Below, piece after piece: positions 49,535-59,061 of a stretch of DNA of 64,000 nucleotides. Location: contig JAHDYM010000003.1 in assembly GCA_023383705.1 (NCBI GenBank), positions 1-64,000 on the forward strand, read 5' to 3'. The notes beneath the pieces were generated by a model. It was not told the DNA's origin and did not search any database. It was given only the letters and a program-made list of their open reading frames with translations. This DNA is from Gammaproteobacteria bacterium (lineage in GTDB: Bacteria > Pseudomonadota > Gammaproteobacteria > Steroidobacterales > GCA-2729495). Position numbers and translations under genes: made by a program. Numbering within the stretch: the first letter of the stretch is position 1; every line of letters begins with the position of its first letter.

Positions 49535-50113
49535 ATGCGCGCTACAGACGATCGCTACACAGCCGAGCGGAGCCGTTTCGATCTCGCCGTCCGCATGATT
49601 CGCCACGAGGCCCGTACCGGCACGATTCGCCTCTGCACCGGGTTCACCGAAGACCGGATCCGGAAAATCTATTCCAGCTACTTCCCGCGCCAGGACCAGG
49701 ACCAGAGCCCGGGCCAGGGCCAGGTGGTTCGCCGCCGACGCGGCAAGACACCCAGCCAGATCGCGCCCTTTGTAAACACCGCCCAGCGCCAGGGCGAGGC
49801 GAGCCTGTTCGCCAGCCTGCTGGTCCACAGTCGCGTGGCCGAAGTCGACGCCTCCGGCCGGGGCTTGCGTGCCGTGAATGTGCCGCGCGATGTCATGGGT
49901 TGCCGCTTTTGCGATGCCTTTGAGGCCTACCTCCACCTGCACCACCAGCCCCAGCTGTCCTTTGAATGGGCCTGGAACCTGCATATGTCCCTGGTCCACA
50001 CCCATGAACTCCAGCTCGCCTGGTGCGCCCTGTGCGATGGCCCGTATATCCGCGATGCCTATGCGCTGGACTACGAGCGCTGCCCCTTTTGCGAAGCCAA
50101 GGATCACGCGTAA
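49535..50113 (+). CDS. FlhC-like transcriptional regulator
   Basis: FDLAVRMIRHEARTGTIRLCTGFTEDRIRKIY; FEWAWNLHMSLVHTHELQLAWCALC; C-x2-C-x15-C-x2-C. Confidence 0.78.
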   Translation: MRATDDRYTAERSRFDLAVRMIRHEARTGTIRLCTGFTEDRIRKIYSSYFPRQDQDQSPGQGQVVRRRRGKTPSQIAPFVNTAQRQGEASLFASLLVHSRVAEVDASGRGLRAVNVPRDVMGCRFCDAFEAYLHLHHQPQLSFEWAWNLHMSLVHTHELQLAWCALCDGPYIRDAYALDYERCPFCEAKDHA

Positions 50114-50122
50114 CCTGCCCGC

Positions 50123-51067
50123 ATGAGCATCAACAGGCCCGCTTTCAGTGGCGCCGGCATCGAGCGTTTCGCCGGCTTGCGCCAGTTGCCGGAGGCGCTG
50201 GCGGCTGCCTGGGCCGAAAGTGGGACGCGGTTCGTGCCGGTGTGGCAGTCGCGCTGCCTGGTGCGCGACGGATTCGTGGTCGACTGCCGGCGTGAGGAGC
50301 TGGAGGTGGTGAGCGCGGGCTACGAGACCATGGTCTTCCTCGGCCGGCGCGAAGGCCGTGCGCTGTTTGCCGTAGGGCTTCGGGGTGAGACACCGCCCGC
50401 CGGCCTGCCCCCGTCAGCATTTATCGGCCTGCGCGAGATCGCCAGCCAGGTCAGCGAGGCCGATGCGGCCTTGCTGGCCTATGCGCGGGCGATGATCCTC
50501 TGGCAGGAACGACACCGGCACTGCGGTGTCTGCGGCGCACCCAACCAGCCCGCCGAGGGTGGCTTCGTGATGGTGTGCAGCGATGCAGCCTGCGCCCAGC
50601 GTTGCTTCCCGCGCATAGATCCGGCGGTGATCGTGCTGGTCCATCGCGGTGAACACTGCCTGCTGGGCCGGCAGGCAAGCTGGCCGGAGGGGCGCTTTTC
50701 GACCATCGCCGGTTTCGTGGAGCCGGGCGAGAGCCTGGAGGAAGCGGTGGTCCGCGAAGTCCACGAGGAAACCAACATCGAGGTGGCGGATGCCAGCTAT
50801 ATCGCCTCACAGCCCTGGCCCTTTCCCGCCGCGCTGATGCTCGGCTTCCATGCGACGGCATGCAGCAGCGATATCCGTCTCAACGATGGCGAGCTGGTCG
50901 AGGCGCGCTGGCTGTCACGCGCCGACATCCTCAACCGCGAGGTCTTGCTGCCGCCGCCAATCTCGATTGCCTGGCGCTTGATCGAAAGCTGGTTTGACCA
51001 GGTGCCGGGACCGCGGCTTGCCAGCCTCGCAAGCGACTGGAGGAATGCCGGGTCGCCGCGCGGCTGA
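50123..51067 (+). CDS. nudC: NAD(+) diphosphatase (Nudix)
   Basis: CGVCGAPNQPAEGGFVMVC zinc ribbon; GFVEPGESLEEAVVREVHEETNIEV Nudix box. Confidence 0.93.
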   Translation: MSINRPAFSGAGIERFAGLRQLPEALAAAWAESGTRFVPVWQSRCLVRDGFVVDCRREELEVVSAGYETMVFLGRREGRALFAVGLRGETPPAGLPPSAFIGLREIASQVSEADAALLAYARAMILWQERHRHCGVCGAPNQPAEGGFVMVCSDAACAQRCFPRIDPAVIVLVHRGEHCLLGRQASWPEGRFSTIAGFVEPGESLEEAVVREVHEETNIEVADASYIASQPWPFPAALMLGFHATACSSDIRLNDGELVEARWLSRADILNREVLLPPPISIAWRLIESWFDQVPGPRLASLASDWRNAGSPRG

Positions 51068-52297
51068 TCAGATCGCGATGCGGCCGGCAGGGGCCGGCAG
51101 CGAGCTGGTGCTCGTCACGGCCGTGGAGGGTGTGGTCGTGGTCGCCATCGACAGGCCGCGTTCGAAAGCCCGCGACGCCGACTGGGCCTCGCCAAGCTGT
51201 GCCATCAACTGGCCGAGCGCACGGTAGGTCTCGGGTGAGCCACGCAGTGCCAGGCTCGCTTCGAAATAGCTGCGCGCCTTGCCCCACAGCTGGTGGCGCA
51301 CGCAGGTACGCCCGGCAGCGAGCAGCAGCGCCGGGTCTTCCGGATGTTCCTTGAGCCAGGCCTCGATACGCTTCAGGTGTGTGGCTGGATCCGCCACCGC
51401 CAGCTGGCCATAGAGATTCACCAGCGCCTCGCTCCAGTCGTCGTTCAGTGTCCGCCGGATCTCGAGTTCGGCATCGTCGACGGCGCCGCAGGCGATCAGC
51501 GCCTTCGCGCGCGCCAGGCTCAGGCGCGGCTCGCGCCGCAAATGGCGTGGCACGGCTTCCCAGACGCGGTCGAGCGCGCTGCGGTCAGTCTGCGGCGCCG
51601 CCATGATGTTGCTCCACGCGGCCACGCTCCATTCATCGAGCATTTCCGTTGGCACGTTGCCGTGCCGGCGGATCAGCGGCAGCAACTCTGCCAGCGGCTG
51701 CCATTCGCCGCGCCGCTGATGGAGCTCGCCGAGCAGCTTCAGGGCCTGCGCGTGGTTGGGCTGCCGCTCACGGACGCGATTCAGGCTGGCCAGCGCTTCG
51801 GCGTGCTGGCCGTCCTCGAGTTGCAGTTCGGCCTGGGTCAGCAGCACGGCCTCGGTGGCCGCCGGCTCCTGCTCGCAGGCCATGCTGAGCCAGGCATCGC
51901 GCCGTTGCCGGTCACCCTGCATCTGGGCGGCGCGCGCGGCGGCGAGGTAATTGAGCAGCGGTGTCTCGGAATGACGGGCGCCGCTCGTAAGCAGCCGCTC
52001 GCCCTTGGACAGGCGGCCCTCGGCGAGGGCGATATAGCCTTGCGTGGCCTTCTTACCGGCATGCCTCCTCCGGCCGCGTGCCCAGGCTTCGCCGAGCCGT
52101 CGTGGCGCCTGCCAGATGTAGACCAGGGCACGCACCGCGAGGTAGGCGAGTATCAGCAGCAGCACCAGTATTGGTACCGAGGTCTCGATGATGTAGCCAC
52201 GGAAATTGATCAGCGCGTAGCCGTTGTCGGGCAGCGCCAGGTGCGCAGCGAGCGCCCCGATCACCAGCGCCACGACGATGGTGAAGCCGGTTTTCAT
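51068..52297 (-). CDS. hemY: HemY-like TPR protein
   Basis: Two N-terminal TMs, RALVYIWQAPRRLGEAWARGRRRHAGKKATQGYIALAEGRLSKGERLL. Confidence 0.88.
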   Translation of the reverse strand: MKTGFTIVVALVIGALAAHLALPDNGYALINFRGYIIETSVPILVLLLILAYLAVRALVYIWQAPRRLGEAWARGRRRHAGKKATQGYIALAEGRLSKGERLLTSGARHSETPLLNYLAAARAAQMQGDRQRRDAWLSMACEQEPAATEAVLLTQAELQLEDGQHAEALASLNRVRERQPNHAQALKLLGELHQRRGEWQPLAELLPLIRRHGNVPTEMLDEWSVAAWSNIMAAPQTDRSALDRVWEAVPRHLRREPRLSLARAKALIACGAVDDAELEIRRTLNDDWSEALVNLYGQLAVADPATHLKRIEAWLKEHPEDPALLLAAGRTCVRHQLWGKARSYFEASLALRGSPETYRALGQLMAQLGEAQSASRAFERGLSMATTTTPSTAVTSTSSLPAPAGRIAI

Positions 52298-53391
52298 TCC
52301 TTGTTCCCGGCGTCCGTCAGGCTCAGGAGCAGGGTCAGCGAGCCCGAGATATCCGGCAGTTCTTCCGGCAGTTGGGTCGTCGACAGCTCCCGGAGAGAGT
52401 CCAGCGCCGACCGCACTTCGGTGGACATCGGATCGAACTGGTCGGCGACACGCTCGGTGGCGGCGCCGATGGAGCGGCGGAACATGCCCGCATCGCCGCG
52501 CATGATGGCGAGGCGCGCCAGCTGCAGCTCGAGATCCAGGCTGCGGATCAGCACCGTCTTCTGGGCTTCGGAGAGCAGCGGCGAGATCGGGTCATCGGCC
52601 CGGCGTACACTCACCAGGCTGGACAGCGCGGTGCGGACGGTGGCCGCTGCGCGCGCAAAGCCGGCGAGTTCCTCCGCCGGTTGCTCGGGAGTCTTGCGGA
52701 AAGTGTCCGGCATGGAGTTCTTGAGCGGCAGGTCCTCAAGGCTTTCCGCCAGGCTGCCGAGGGTCAGCACGATGCCCTCCGTGTCTGGCCGGGGCACCGC
52801 CTTCAGCTCGTTCAGTTCCTTCGCCAGCAGTTTGCGCACCGGGGTCAGGCGCGGATCGTTGAGCTCGCGCAGGGTGTCGTCGGCCAGGCCCAGCGAGGTC
52901 TGGGCGACATTGATCTCGCCGGCCAGCCCGAGCTGCGCGTTGGCGATGCGCATGTAGTGCTCGGCTTCGGCGAGCAGCCAGGCCGCCCGCACCTTGTCGC
53001 CGGCGCCCACGAAGCGCTCGACGGTGTCCTCGATGGTATCGATGCGGGTGGGGAGCGCGCCAAGTGCTTCCGAGTCCTGGTTGATCTGCTCGGTGAGCCG
53101 GTCCATGTCCTCATCCAGCCGGCGCCGCCCGGCGCCGAGTTCCTCGACGCGTGCGCGCAGCAAGGCAAGCTCGGAATTGCTGATCCTCGCCTGGTCGCGC
53201 AGTTCGGTGAGTTGTGCGCCGCTGCCCGAACGCTGGCCGACCCATACCCAGGCAAGGGTCGCGCCCGCGATGCACAGGGCGAGCAGGGCAATGCTGGTGG
53301 CCTTGAGGTTGCTGCCAGCCGGTGCCGCCGCGGCCTTTTCAGGCCGCAGTGCGACTTCAGTGGTATCGGTGGCCGGCGTATATTGGCTCAT
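52294..53391 (-). CDS. hemX: HemX-like protein
   Basis: Single TM + coiled coil; AWLLAEAEHYMRIANAQLGLAGE; overlaps hemY. Confidence 0.85.
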   Translation of the reverse strand: MSQYTPATDTTEVALRPEKAAAAPAGSNLKATSIALLALCIAGATLAWVWVGQRSGSGAQLTELRDQARISNSELALLRARVEELGAGRRRLDEDMDRLTEQINQDSEALGALPTRIDTIEDTVERFVGAGDKVRAAWLLAEAEHYMRIANAQLGLAGEINVAQTSLGLADDTLRELNDPRLTPVRKLLAKELNELKAVPRPDTEGIVLTLGSLAESLEDLPLKNSMPDTFRKTPEQPAEELAGFARAAATVRTALSSLVSVRRADDPISPLLSEAQKTVLIRSLDLELQLARLAIMRGDAGMFRRSIGAATERVADQFDPMSTEVRSALDSLRELSTTQLPEELPDISGSLTLLLSLTDAGNKE

Positions 53392-53456
53392 CTGCGGGAG
53401 TATCCGGTGGCAGGTCCAGCGGTGGCCCATTCTGCCAGTGATCGCCGGGTGCATCC

Positions 53457-54017
53457 ATGCCACACAAGGTTCCTGAACCCTCCCCGACCAGCCAGCCGCC
53501 AGGCGCGTTGCCGGTTCCGGCCCTGCTCGACCTGATCCTCGACTCGCACCACGTGTTTGCCCGCGACGTGCTGTCGCGCATGCAGGAGTGTGCGGCAGCG
53601 ATCCCCCCGGCGGACCTCGCGCGCGACGAGCGGCTGCCAAGGGTGCTGGAGGCCGTTGCGGCGGTGAGCGATGAAATGCTCACGCACATGCACCGCGAGG
53701 AGGCCATGCTGTTCCCGGTACTCCGGCAGATCGCCGCCTCGGGCGAGGCGGATGCGGCCGACATGGAGATCATCACGCCGCCCATCGAATGCATGCAGCG
53801 CGAGCATGGCCTCATCGACGAGTTGCTCGAATACCTCCGCCTGCTCACCGGTGACTTCCAGGCGCCGGAATGGGCGGCGCCGGAGCACCGTGAGCTGCTC
53901 GATGAGCTCGCGGCCTTTGCCGCAGACACCGCCGAGCATGTGCGCAAGGAGAACGAGATCCTGTTTCCCAAGGCGCTCGCTCTCGCCTGGCCGGCCGGGC
54001 GGGACCCGGCCGGCTAG
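53457..54017 (+). CDS. Hemerythrin-domain protein
   Basis: ILDSHHVFARD, MLTHMHREEAMLFPVL, MQREHGLIDELLEYL, HVRKENEILFPKAL. Confidence 0.88.
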   Translation: MPHKVPEPSPTSQPPGALPVPALLDLILDSHHVFARDVLSRMQECAAAIPPADLARDERLPRVLEAVAAVSDEMLTHMHREEAMLFPVLRQIAASGEADAADMEIITPPIECMQREHGLIDELLEYLRLLTGDFQAPEWAAPEHRELLDELAAFAADTAEHVRKENEILFPKALALAWPAGRDPAG

Positions 54018-54032
54018 GCTCGGGGTCCAGGT

Positions 54033-55073
54033 TCAGGCGCGTTCGAATGCCGGGACGACGTGCTCGGCGATCAGCTTCAGGCCATCCATGGGGTCATCGA
54101 ACAGCCGCAGTGCCAGGTCGCTGAGGCCGGCCGCCGCGAATTTCCGGTAGCGCTCCAGTTCCCGCTCGATGTTGCCGAGGTCGCCGGCCGAGGACAGTTC
54201 GGCGATCAGGTGGTCGACCATCGCTGCGGGCGCGCCCTCGATGACGCCGGAGCGCGTCCAGTAGGCCTTGGCGAAGCTGGCCCAGTTGTCCTTTACGTAC
54301 TGCGCGTCCTTTTCATCGAGGAAGTGATGCAGGCCGGTGAAGGGCGGCACCATCTCGCCGCGGAACACCAGTTCCCGCCGTGCCTCGTACATCGACTTCT
54401 CGCGATCCTTCTTGATGTGCCAGGCCCAGAAGTTGCCGGTACGAAAATCCTCCGCCGGCACCTTGCGCCGGGCGAGTCCCGCGCGCACGTTCTGCATGGC
54501 GTCGTCGATCATCGGCAGCGCCACGTCGCTCATCTGCAGGCCATCGGCCACTTCCGCGCCCATGCGCAGCATCTGCGGTGCCGTCGAGCAGGTGTAGATG
54601 CGCGGTGGACGGGCCTTCGCCCAGCCCATCTTGTGCGGCCGGGTCACCTGGAAGATCTCGCCCTTGTAGCCCATGCTGAACTTGCCGGTGGTGGCGGACT
54701 TGAGAATGTCCACCGCCTCGCGGACGCCACGCACGATGCGCAGCTTCTTGAAATCGATGGTCGTGCCGATGGAGCTGAGCACCGCGCCGCCGCCGCCGAC
54801 CGCCAGCATCGCCCGGCCCTTGCTGATCTCGTTGAGGCTGAGAATCGAGTTGGCCATCTTCAGCGGGTGGAATTCGTACGGGCTGACAGCCAGTACGCCG
54901 AGGAGTATCTTCTTCGTCGCCATGGCCGCTGGCACCAGCGTGACGAACGGGTCCCAGTGGGCGTGATAATTCGAATGCCACAGCGCCCGGATACCGTAAC
55001 CTTCGGCAGCAACCGCGAGTTCGGCAACCTGGTCTGGTGTGAGATCGGGTTCGAGAATGACTTCGATTTGCAT
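54033..55073 (-). CDS. LLM-class flavin-dependent oxidoreductase (paralog 2)
   Basis: MQIEVILEPDLTPDQVAELAVAAEGYGIRALWHSNYHAHWDPFVTLVPAAMATKK, colinear with 5511..6536. Confidence 0.87.
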   Translation of the reverse strand: MQIEVILEPDLTPDQVAELAVAAEGYGIRALWHSNYHAHWDPFVTLVPAAMATKKILLGVLAVSPYEFHPLKMANSILSLNEISKGRAMLAVGGGGAVLSSIGTTIDFKKLRIVRGVREAVDILKSATTGKFSMGYKGEIFQVTRPHKMGWAKARPPRIYTCSTAPQMLRMGAEVADGLQMSDVALPMIDDAMQNVRAGLARRKVPAEDFRTGNFWAWHIKKDREKSMYEARRELVFRGEMVPPFTGLHHFLDEKDAQYVKDNWASFAKAYWTRSGVIEGAPAAMVDHLIAELSSAGDLGNIERELERYRKFAAAGLSDLALRLFDDPMDGLKLIAEHVVPAFERA

Positions 55074-55162
55074 CTGCTGTGTCCTGATGATGTGAAAGCC
55101 AGCGCTCGATGTTAACCGGATGAGTTACCGGTTGCGGCGCCTTCAACCGATGGAAAACTGAA

Positions 55163-55528
55163 ATGAGCAAATCCCTTTACGAACGACTCGGTGGCTACGA
55201 TGCGATTCGTGCCGTGGTCAACAACCTCCTCCCGCGCCTGCAGGCTGACGCCGTGCTCGGGCGTTTCTGGCAGAACCGTGGTGTCGACGGCATCGAGCGC
55301 GAGAAGCAGCTGCTGGTCGATTTCCTTTGCGCGCAGGCCGGCGGCCCGATGTACTACACCGGGCGCGACATGGTGCTTTCCCATCGCGGCATGAAGATCA
55401 GCGAACGCGACTGGACGGCATTCATCAGCCATCTCAATGCGACACTCGATGCCTTCAATCTGCCGCAGGCCGAGCGCGCCGATGTGCTGGCGTTCATCGA
55501 GAGCACGCGCGCGGAAATCGTCGAATAG
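55163..55528 (+). CDS. Group 1 truncated hemoglobin
   Basis: SLYERLGGYDAIRAVVNNLLPRLQADAVLGRFWQ..FLCAQAGGPMYYTGRDMVLSHRGMKI. Confidence 0.92.
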   Translation: MSKSLYERLGGYDAIRAVVNNLLPRLQADAVLGRFWQNRGVDGIEREKQLLVDFLCAQAGGPMYYTGRDMVLSHRGMKISERDWTAFISHLNATLDAFNLPQAERADVLAFIESTRAEIVE

Positions 55529-55689
55529 GCTGGTGTACGGCGGTGCCGCACCGGGGGGGGTACCAGCAATATCCAGTTGTCATTCAAGAAATTTTGTTGA
55601 TGGTGTCCGGCGGGCGCCACTCATTAGGCTTGCCCGTGGGCGCATGGTGAAAACGCGCTGGTCTGCAGGTTTTTTTTGGGGGATTCAAT

Positions 55690-58224
55690 ATGAATTTGAA
55701 AAGTAGCATGGCGCTGGCGGCCGCCCTGGCAGCGGCACTGACGTCCACGCCCAGCATGGGCGACCCTACCGAAATCATCGTCACTACGCGCAAGCGGGAA
55801 GAAAACCTGCAGCAGGTTCCGATTTCCGTCTCGGCATTTTCCGAAGAACTGATCGAAAAGCGCGGTGTCCAGGACATTGGCGACGTGGCCAAGCTCGATT
55901 CCAGCGTGATGTTCGACCAGGGCTTTTCCGCGCAGGACACGCGCATCACGATCCGGGGACTCGCTCCCACCCAGGGTCGCCAGAACGTGGCCATACTCGA
56001 GGACAGCATCGATGTATCGAGCCAGGCCATGCAGACCAACGGCGGCTCGCTGCTGATCAACCCGCGGCTGTTTGACCTGGAACGCATCGAGGTCGTGAAG
56101 GGCCCGCAGAACGCGCTCTACGGCCGGACCGCCTTCGCCGGCGCCATCAACTACATCAGTCGCAAGCCGACCGAAGAGCTGGAAACGCGTGTGAGCACCG
56201 AGATTGGCAGCAATGGCGAGCTGCAGTTCAAGGGTGGCATCAGCGGACCGATCATGGGGGACACCCTGCTCGGCGCCTTTACGGCCGCCAGCTGGGAGAA
56301 CGACGGTTTTTACAGCAACAGTGTCACCGGCAACGATGTGGGCGGTGAGGACGGCTATGGTTTTACCGGCACGCTGCTGTGGAAACCCACCGATCGGCTG
56401 TCGGTGACCGGCCGGGTGACCTACAGCGACGACGAGTATGAAGTCGATCCCTACGTCACAATCGTTCCGACGACCCTCCAGACCATACCCGCCTCGGCAA
56501 TTGCCGGCGATGTCATCTCCGAAAGCCTGACCTCCATCCTTGCGGTGGCCGGCACCCTGCCTGACGGCGACGAATTGCGTGCCGCCACCATGTCGTCCGA
56601 TCCGCGTACCGGCGGGGAATACGAAGGCACCAAACGGGATGTGCTGCGCTCGACGCTTACCATTGCCTACGACTTCGGCTCGATGACCCTGACCTCACTC
56701 ACCCACTTCGCCGATGCCGATAGCAGCCAGTTCCTCGAGAACTCCCGTGAAGGTGATTTCAGCACGCAGATCTACGCTTCCGAAACGAAGTTCCATGACG
56801 AGACGCAACTCTTCAGTCAGGAGCTGCGGCTGCAGTCCAACGACAATGAACGGGTGAACTGGGTGGTCGGTGGCCTGTACTGGGACGAGGATACGGATTT
56901 CACCGATAGCTCGCTCAACTGCCTGCAGCTCGCTGCCGGACCGGCCGCACCCGGACTGGCTTGCGGACCGGCGCTCGCAGCCTACCCCGGTACCTACAGC
57001 CGCTATCCGGATCTCTGGGAACGCGATACCAAGCACTGGTCGGTTTATGCCCTGGTCGACTGGGCCATCCTCGATAACCTCAAGCTGGTGACCGAAGCCC
57101 GCTATTCCTCCGAGGATGTCGACGTCGTGGGTCCCGATCGCGTGACTGCACCGCGAGCGATCGACACCCGCCCCGGTCTGACTCCCGGCCAGATTCTGGC
57201 TGGCCTCGGGCCGACCAACTTTCCGAATGTCCTCGGACCGTCAGCGGGCCGGATAGCCGACGATCAGGATGACGATTTCATTTCGCCGAAAGTCACCCTG
57301 CAGTGGTCGCCTGCCGATGATCTCATGACCTACTTTTCCTGGGCGGAGGCGACCAAGCCCAAGGGTATCGCCGTGGTGGCCAACCTGTCGGGCTTCATCC
57401 CCGCCAACAGCCATTTCGAAGACGAGAAAATGCAGGTCTGGGAGCTCGGTGCCAAGAGCACCTGGCTGGACGGGCGGCTGATCCTCAACGGCGCCCTGTT
57501 TTTCCAGGACTACACCGACAAACAGCTCAGCTCGCAGGTGCCGGTTGGCAACACACTTGCCACGCGCGCGATCAACGCCGGTGAAGCCGAGGTCAAGGGC
57601 CTGGAGCTGGAGGCCTCATTCCGGGCGACGGATTACCTGAGCCTCAGCGGTGCCTACACCTACCTCGACACCGAGTACACGAAGTTCCAGAGCCTCGATT
57701 CCGGCGCGGGCAACATTGCTGCGGCAGGCAACTGCACGGTAGTGGCGCCGACCGGAACACCGACCTGTCAGCTTGACCTGTCCGGCAATGAACTCGAGTA
57801 CGCACCGAAGAACGCCTTTGTCGGCAATGTCGCCTATCGGCGTCCCTTGCGCGGCGACACCGACTGGTTCGTGGAAGGCGACGTGAACTACCAGGATGAG
57901 CGCTACCAGCGATTCCTCAATACGGTCAAGTTCGACGACTACACCACGGTCGATTTCCGCGCCGGCATCGCCAACGACCAGTGGGAGATCGTTGCTTACG
58001 TCGAGAACGCCTTCGACGACGATACGGTCAAGACCGGTGTGAACAGCACCTGGAACGCCGGTTTCGCTGCGTTGCCCAATTACGTGGGAGGCGTTGTGAA
58101 TACCCCGCCGACGACGCCGTTACTGGGGTTCACCACGATCCTGCCGGCTGACATACAGGTCATCCTGCCTGACGAACGCCAGTTCGGCCTGCGTGTGGCC
58201 TACAGCTTCGGCGGAGCGAACTGA
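55690..58224 (+). CDS. TonB-dependent receptor
   Basis: TEIIVTTRKREENLQQVPISVSAFS plug start; FDLERIEVVKGPQNALYGRTAFAGAINYIS; C-terminal beta-strand ending in F. Confidence 0.95.
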   Translation: MNLKSSMALAAALAAALTSTPSMGDPTEIIVTTRKREENLQQVPISVSAFSEELIEKRGVQDIGDVAKLDSSVMFDQGFSAQDTRITIRGLAPTQGRQNVAILEDSIDVSSQAMQTNGGSLLINPRLFDLERIEVVKGPQNALYGRTAFAGAINYISRKPTEELETRVSTEIGSNGELQFKGGISGPIMGDTLLGAFTAASWENDGFYSNSVTGNDVGGEDGYGFTGTLLWKPTDRLSVTGRVTYSDDEYEVDPYVTIVPTTLQTIPASAIAGDVISESLTSILAVAGTLPDGDELRAATMSSDPRTGGEYEGTKRDVLRSTLTIAYDFGSMTLTSLTHFADADSSQFLENSREGDFSTQIYASETKFHDETQLFSQELRLQSNDNERVNWVVGGLYWDEDTDFTDSSLNCLQLAAGPAAPGLACGPALAAYPGTYSRYPDLWERDTKHWSVYALVDWAILDNLKLVTEARYSSEDVDVVGPDRVTAPRAIDTRPGLTPGQILAGLGPTNFPNVLGPSAGRIADDQDDDFISPKVTLQWSPADDLMTYFSWAEATKPKGIAVVANLSGFIPANSHFEDEKMQVWELGAKSTWLDGRLILNGALFFQDYTDKQLSSQVPVGNTLATRAINAGEAEVKGLELEASFRATDYLSLSGAYTYLDTEYTKFQSLDSGAGNIAAAGNCTVVAPTGTPTCQLDLSGNELEYAPKNAFVGNVAYRRPLRGDTDWFVEGDVNYQDERYQRFLNTVKFDDYTTVDFRAGIANDQWEIVAYVENAFDDDTVKTGVNSTWNAGFAALPNYVGGVVNTPPTTPLLGFTTILPADIQVILPDERQFGLRVAYSFGGAN

Positions 58225-58326
58225 CGCCAACCACCGGCTGGACCGTCCCGGAATCGTGTATCCCCGCACGATTGCTCCGGGGCGGTCCAGCGCTGATTTT
58301 GAGCAGGGGAGTCGTCCGGGCCACCC

Positions 58327-59001
58327 ATGCACAGCTACCCACTTGCCCTGTTTTGTCATCTGCTGCTGGTCGTCTACCTGTTGGGCGCCGACCCGGGCCG
58401 CCTGTATCTTGTCCGTGCCGGCGCAACGCCGGAAACCTCCGCCAGCGCACGACGGCTTGCCGTACGCGGCGTACTCTGGCTCAGCGTCATCACCGACCTT
58501 GCCCTGGTCCTGATCTTTCCCGCCGGCTTCGAGCTTGGCAGCATCCTCGATGCCTATCGTCTCCCGCCTGAAGGCTGGTGGCGGCTCGCCCCATGGATAC
58601 TGCCGGCCTTGCTGCTGGTAACCACGCTGGCTGCGGACATTACGGCAGCTCGCGGCGGTGGGCGGCGCGCCATGCTCGTCGATCTCACCGCGCGAGGCAT
58701 CATCGGCGCAGGCCAGATCTGGGACGGTGCCAGCGCGATCTTCCTGGGCATGACCCACATGGTCGAGGCCGACTGGCTCGCGGCGAAGCTGGCGGTGTAT
58801 GGCCTGCTGCTCCTTGTCAGCATTCCGCTGCGCAGGGCCTTGTTGCAGCTGCGCAGGGAACTGGCGGCGGCCGGCCAGGACGCGCCGGAGTCTGCACAAA
58901 CTGCATTCATGGCCACACTGCGACGCCTGCAGCTGCCCATCGTCACCGGTTGGCTGCTGATCCTGGTCATCGCCTGGCTCGGCACTGCCAAGCCCGGCTG
59001 A
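58327..59001 (+). CDS. Uncharacterised multi-pass membrane protein (paralog B)
   Basis: LFCHLLLVVYLLGADPGRLYLV, EADWLAAKLAVYGLLLL; resembles 11988..12734. Confidence 0.78.
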   Translation: MHSYPLALFCHLLLVVYLLGADPGRLYLVRAGATPETSASARRLAVRGVLWLSVITDLALVLIFPAGFELGSILDAYRLPPEGWWRLAPWILPALLLVTTLAADITAARGGGRRAMLVDLTARGIIGAGQIWDGASAIFLGMTHMVEADWLAAKLAVYGLLLLVSIPLRRALLQLRRELAAAGQDAPESAQTAFMATLRRLQLPIVTGWLLILVIAWLGTAKPG

Positions 59002-59061
59002 GCCGCGAGGGCCAGGCGCGGACCGCGCGGCTGCCCAACAGGGACCCACGGAGGCACTCCA

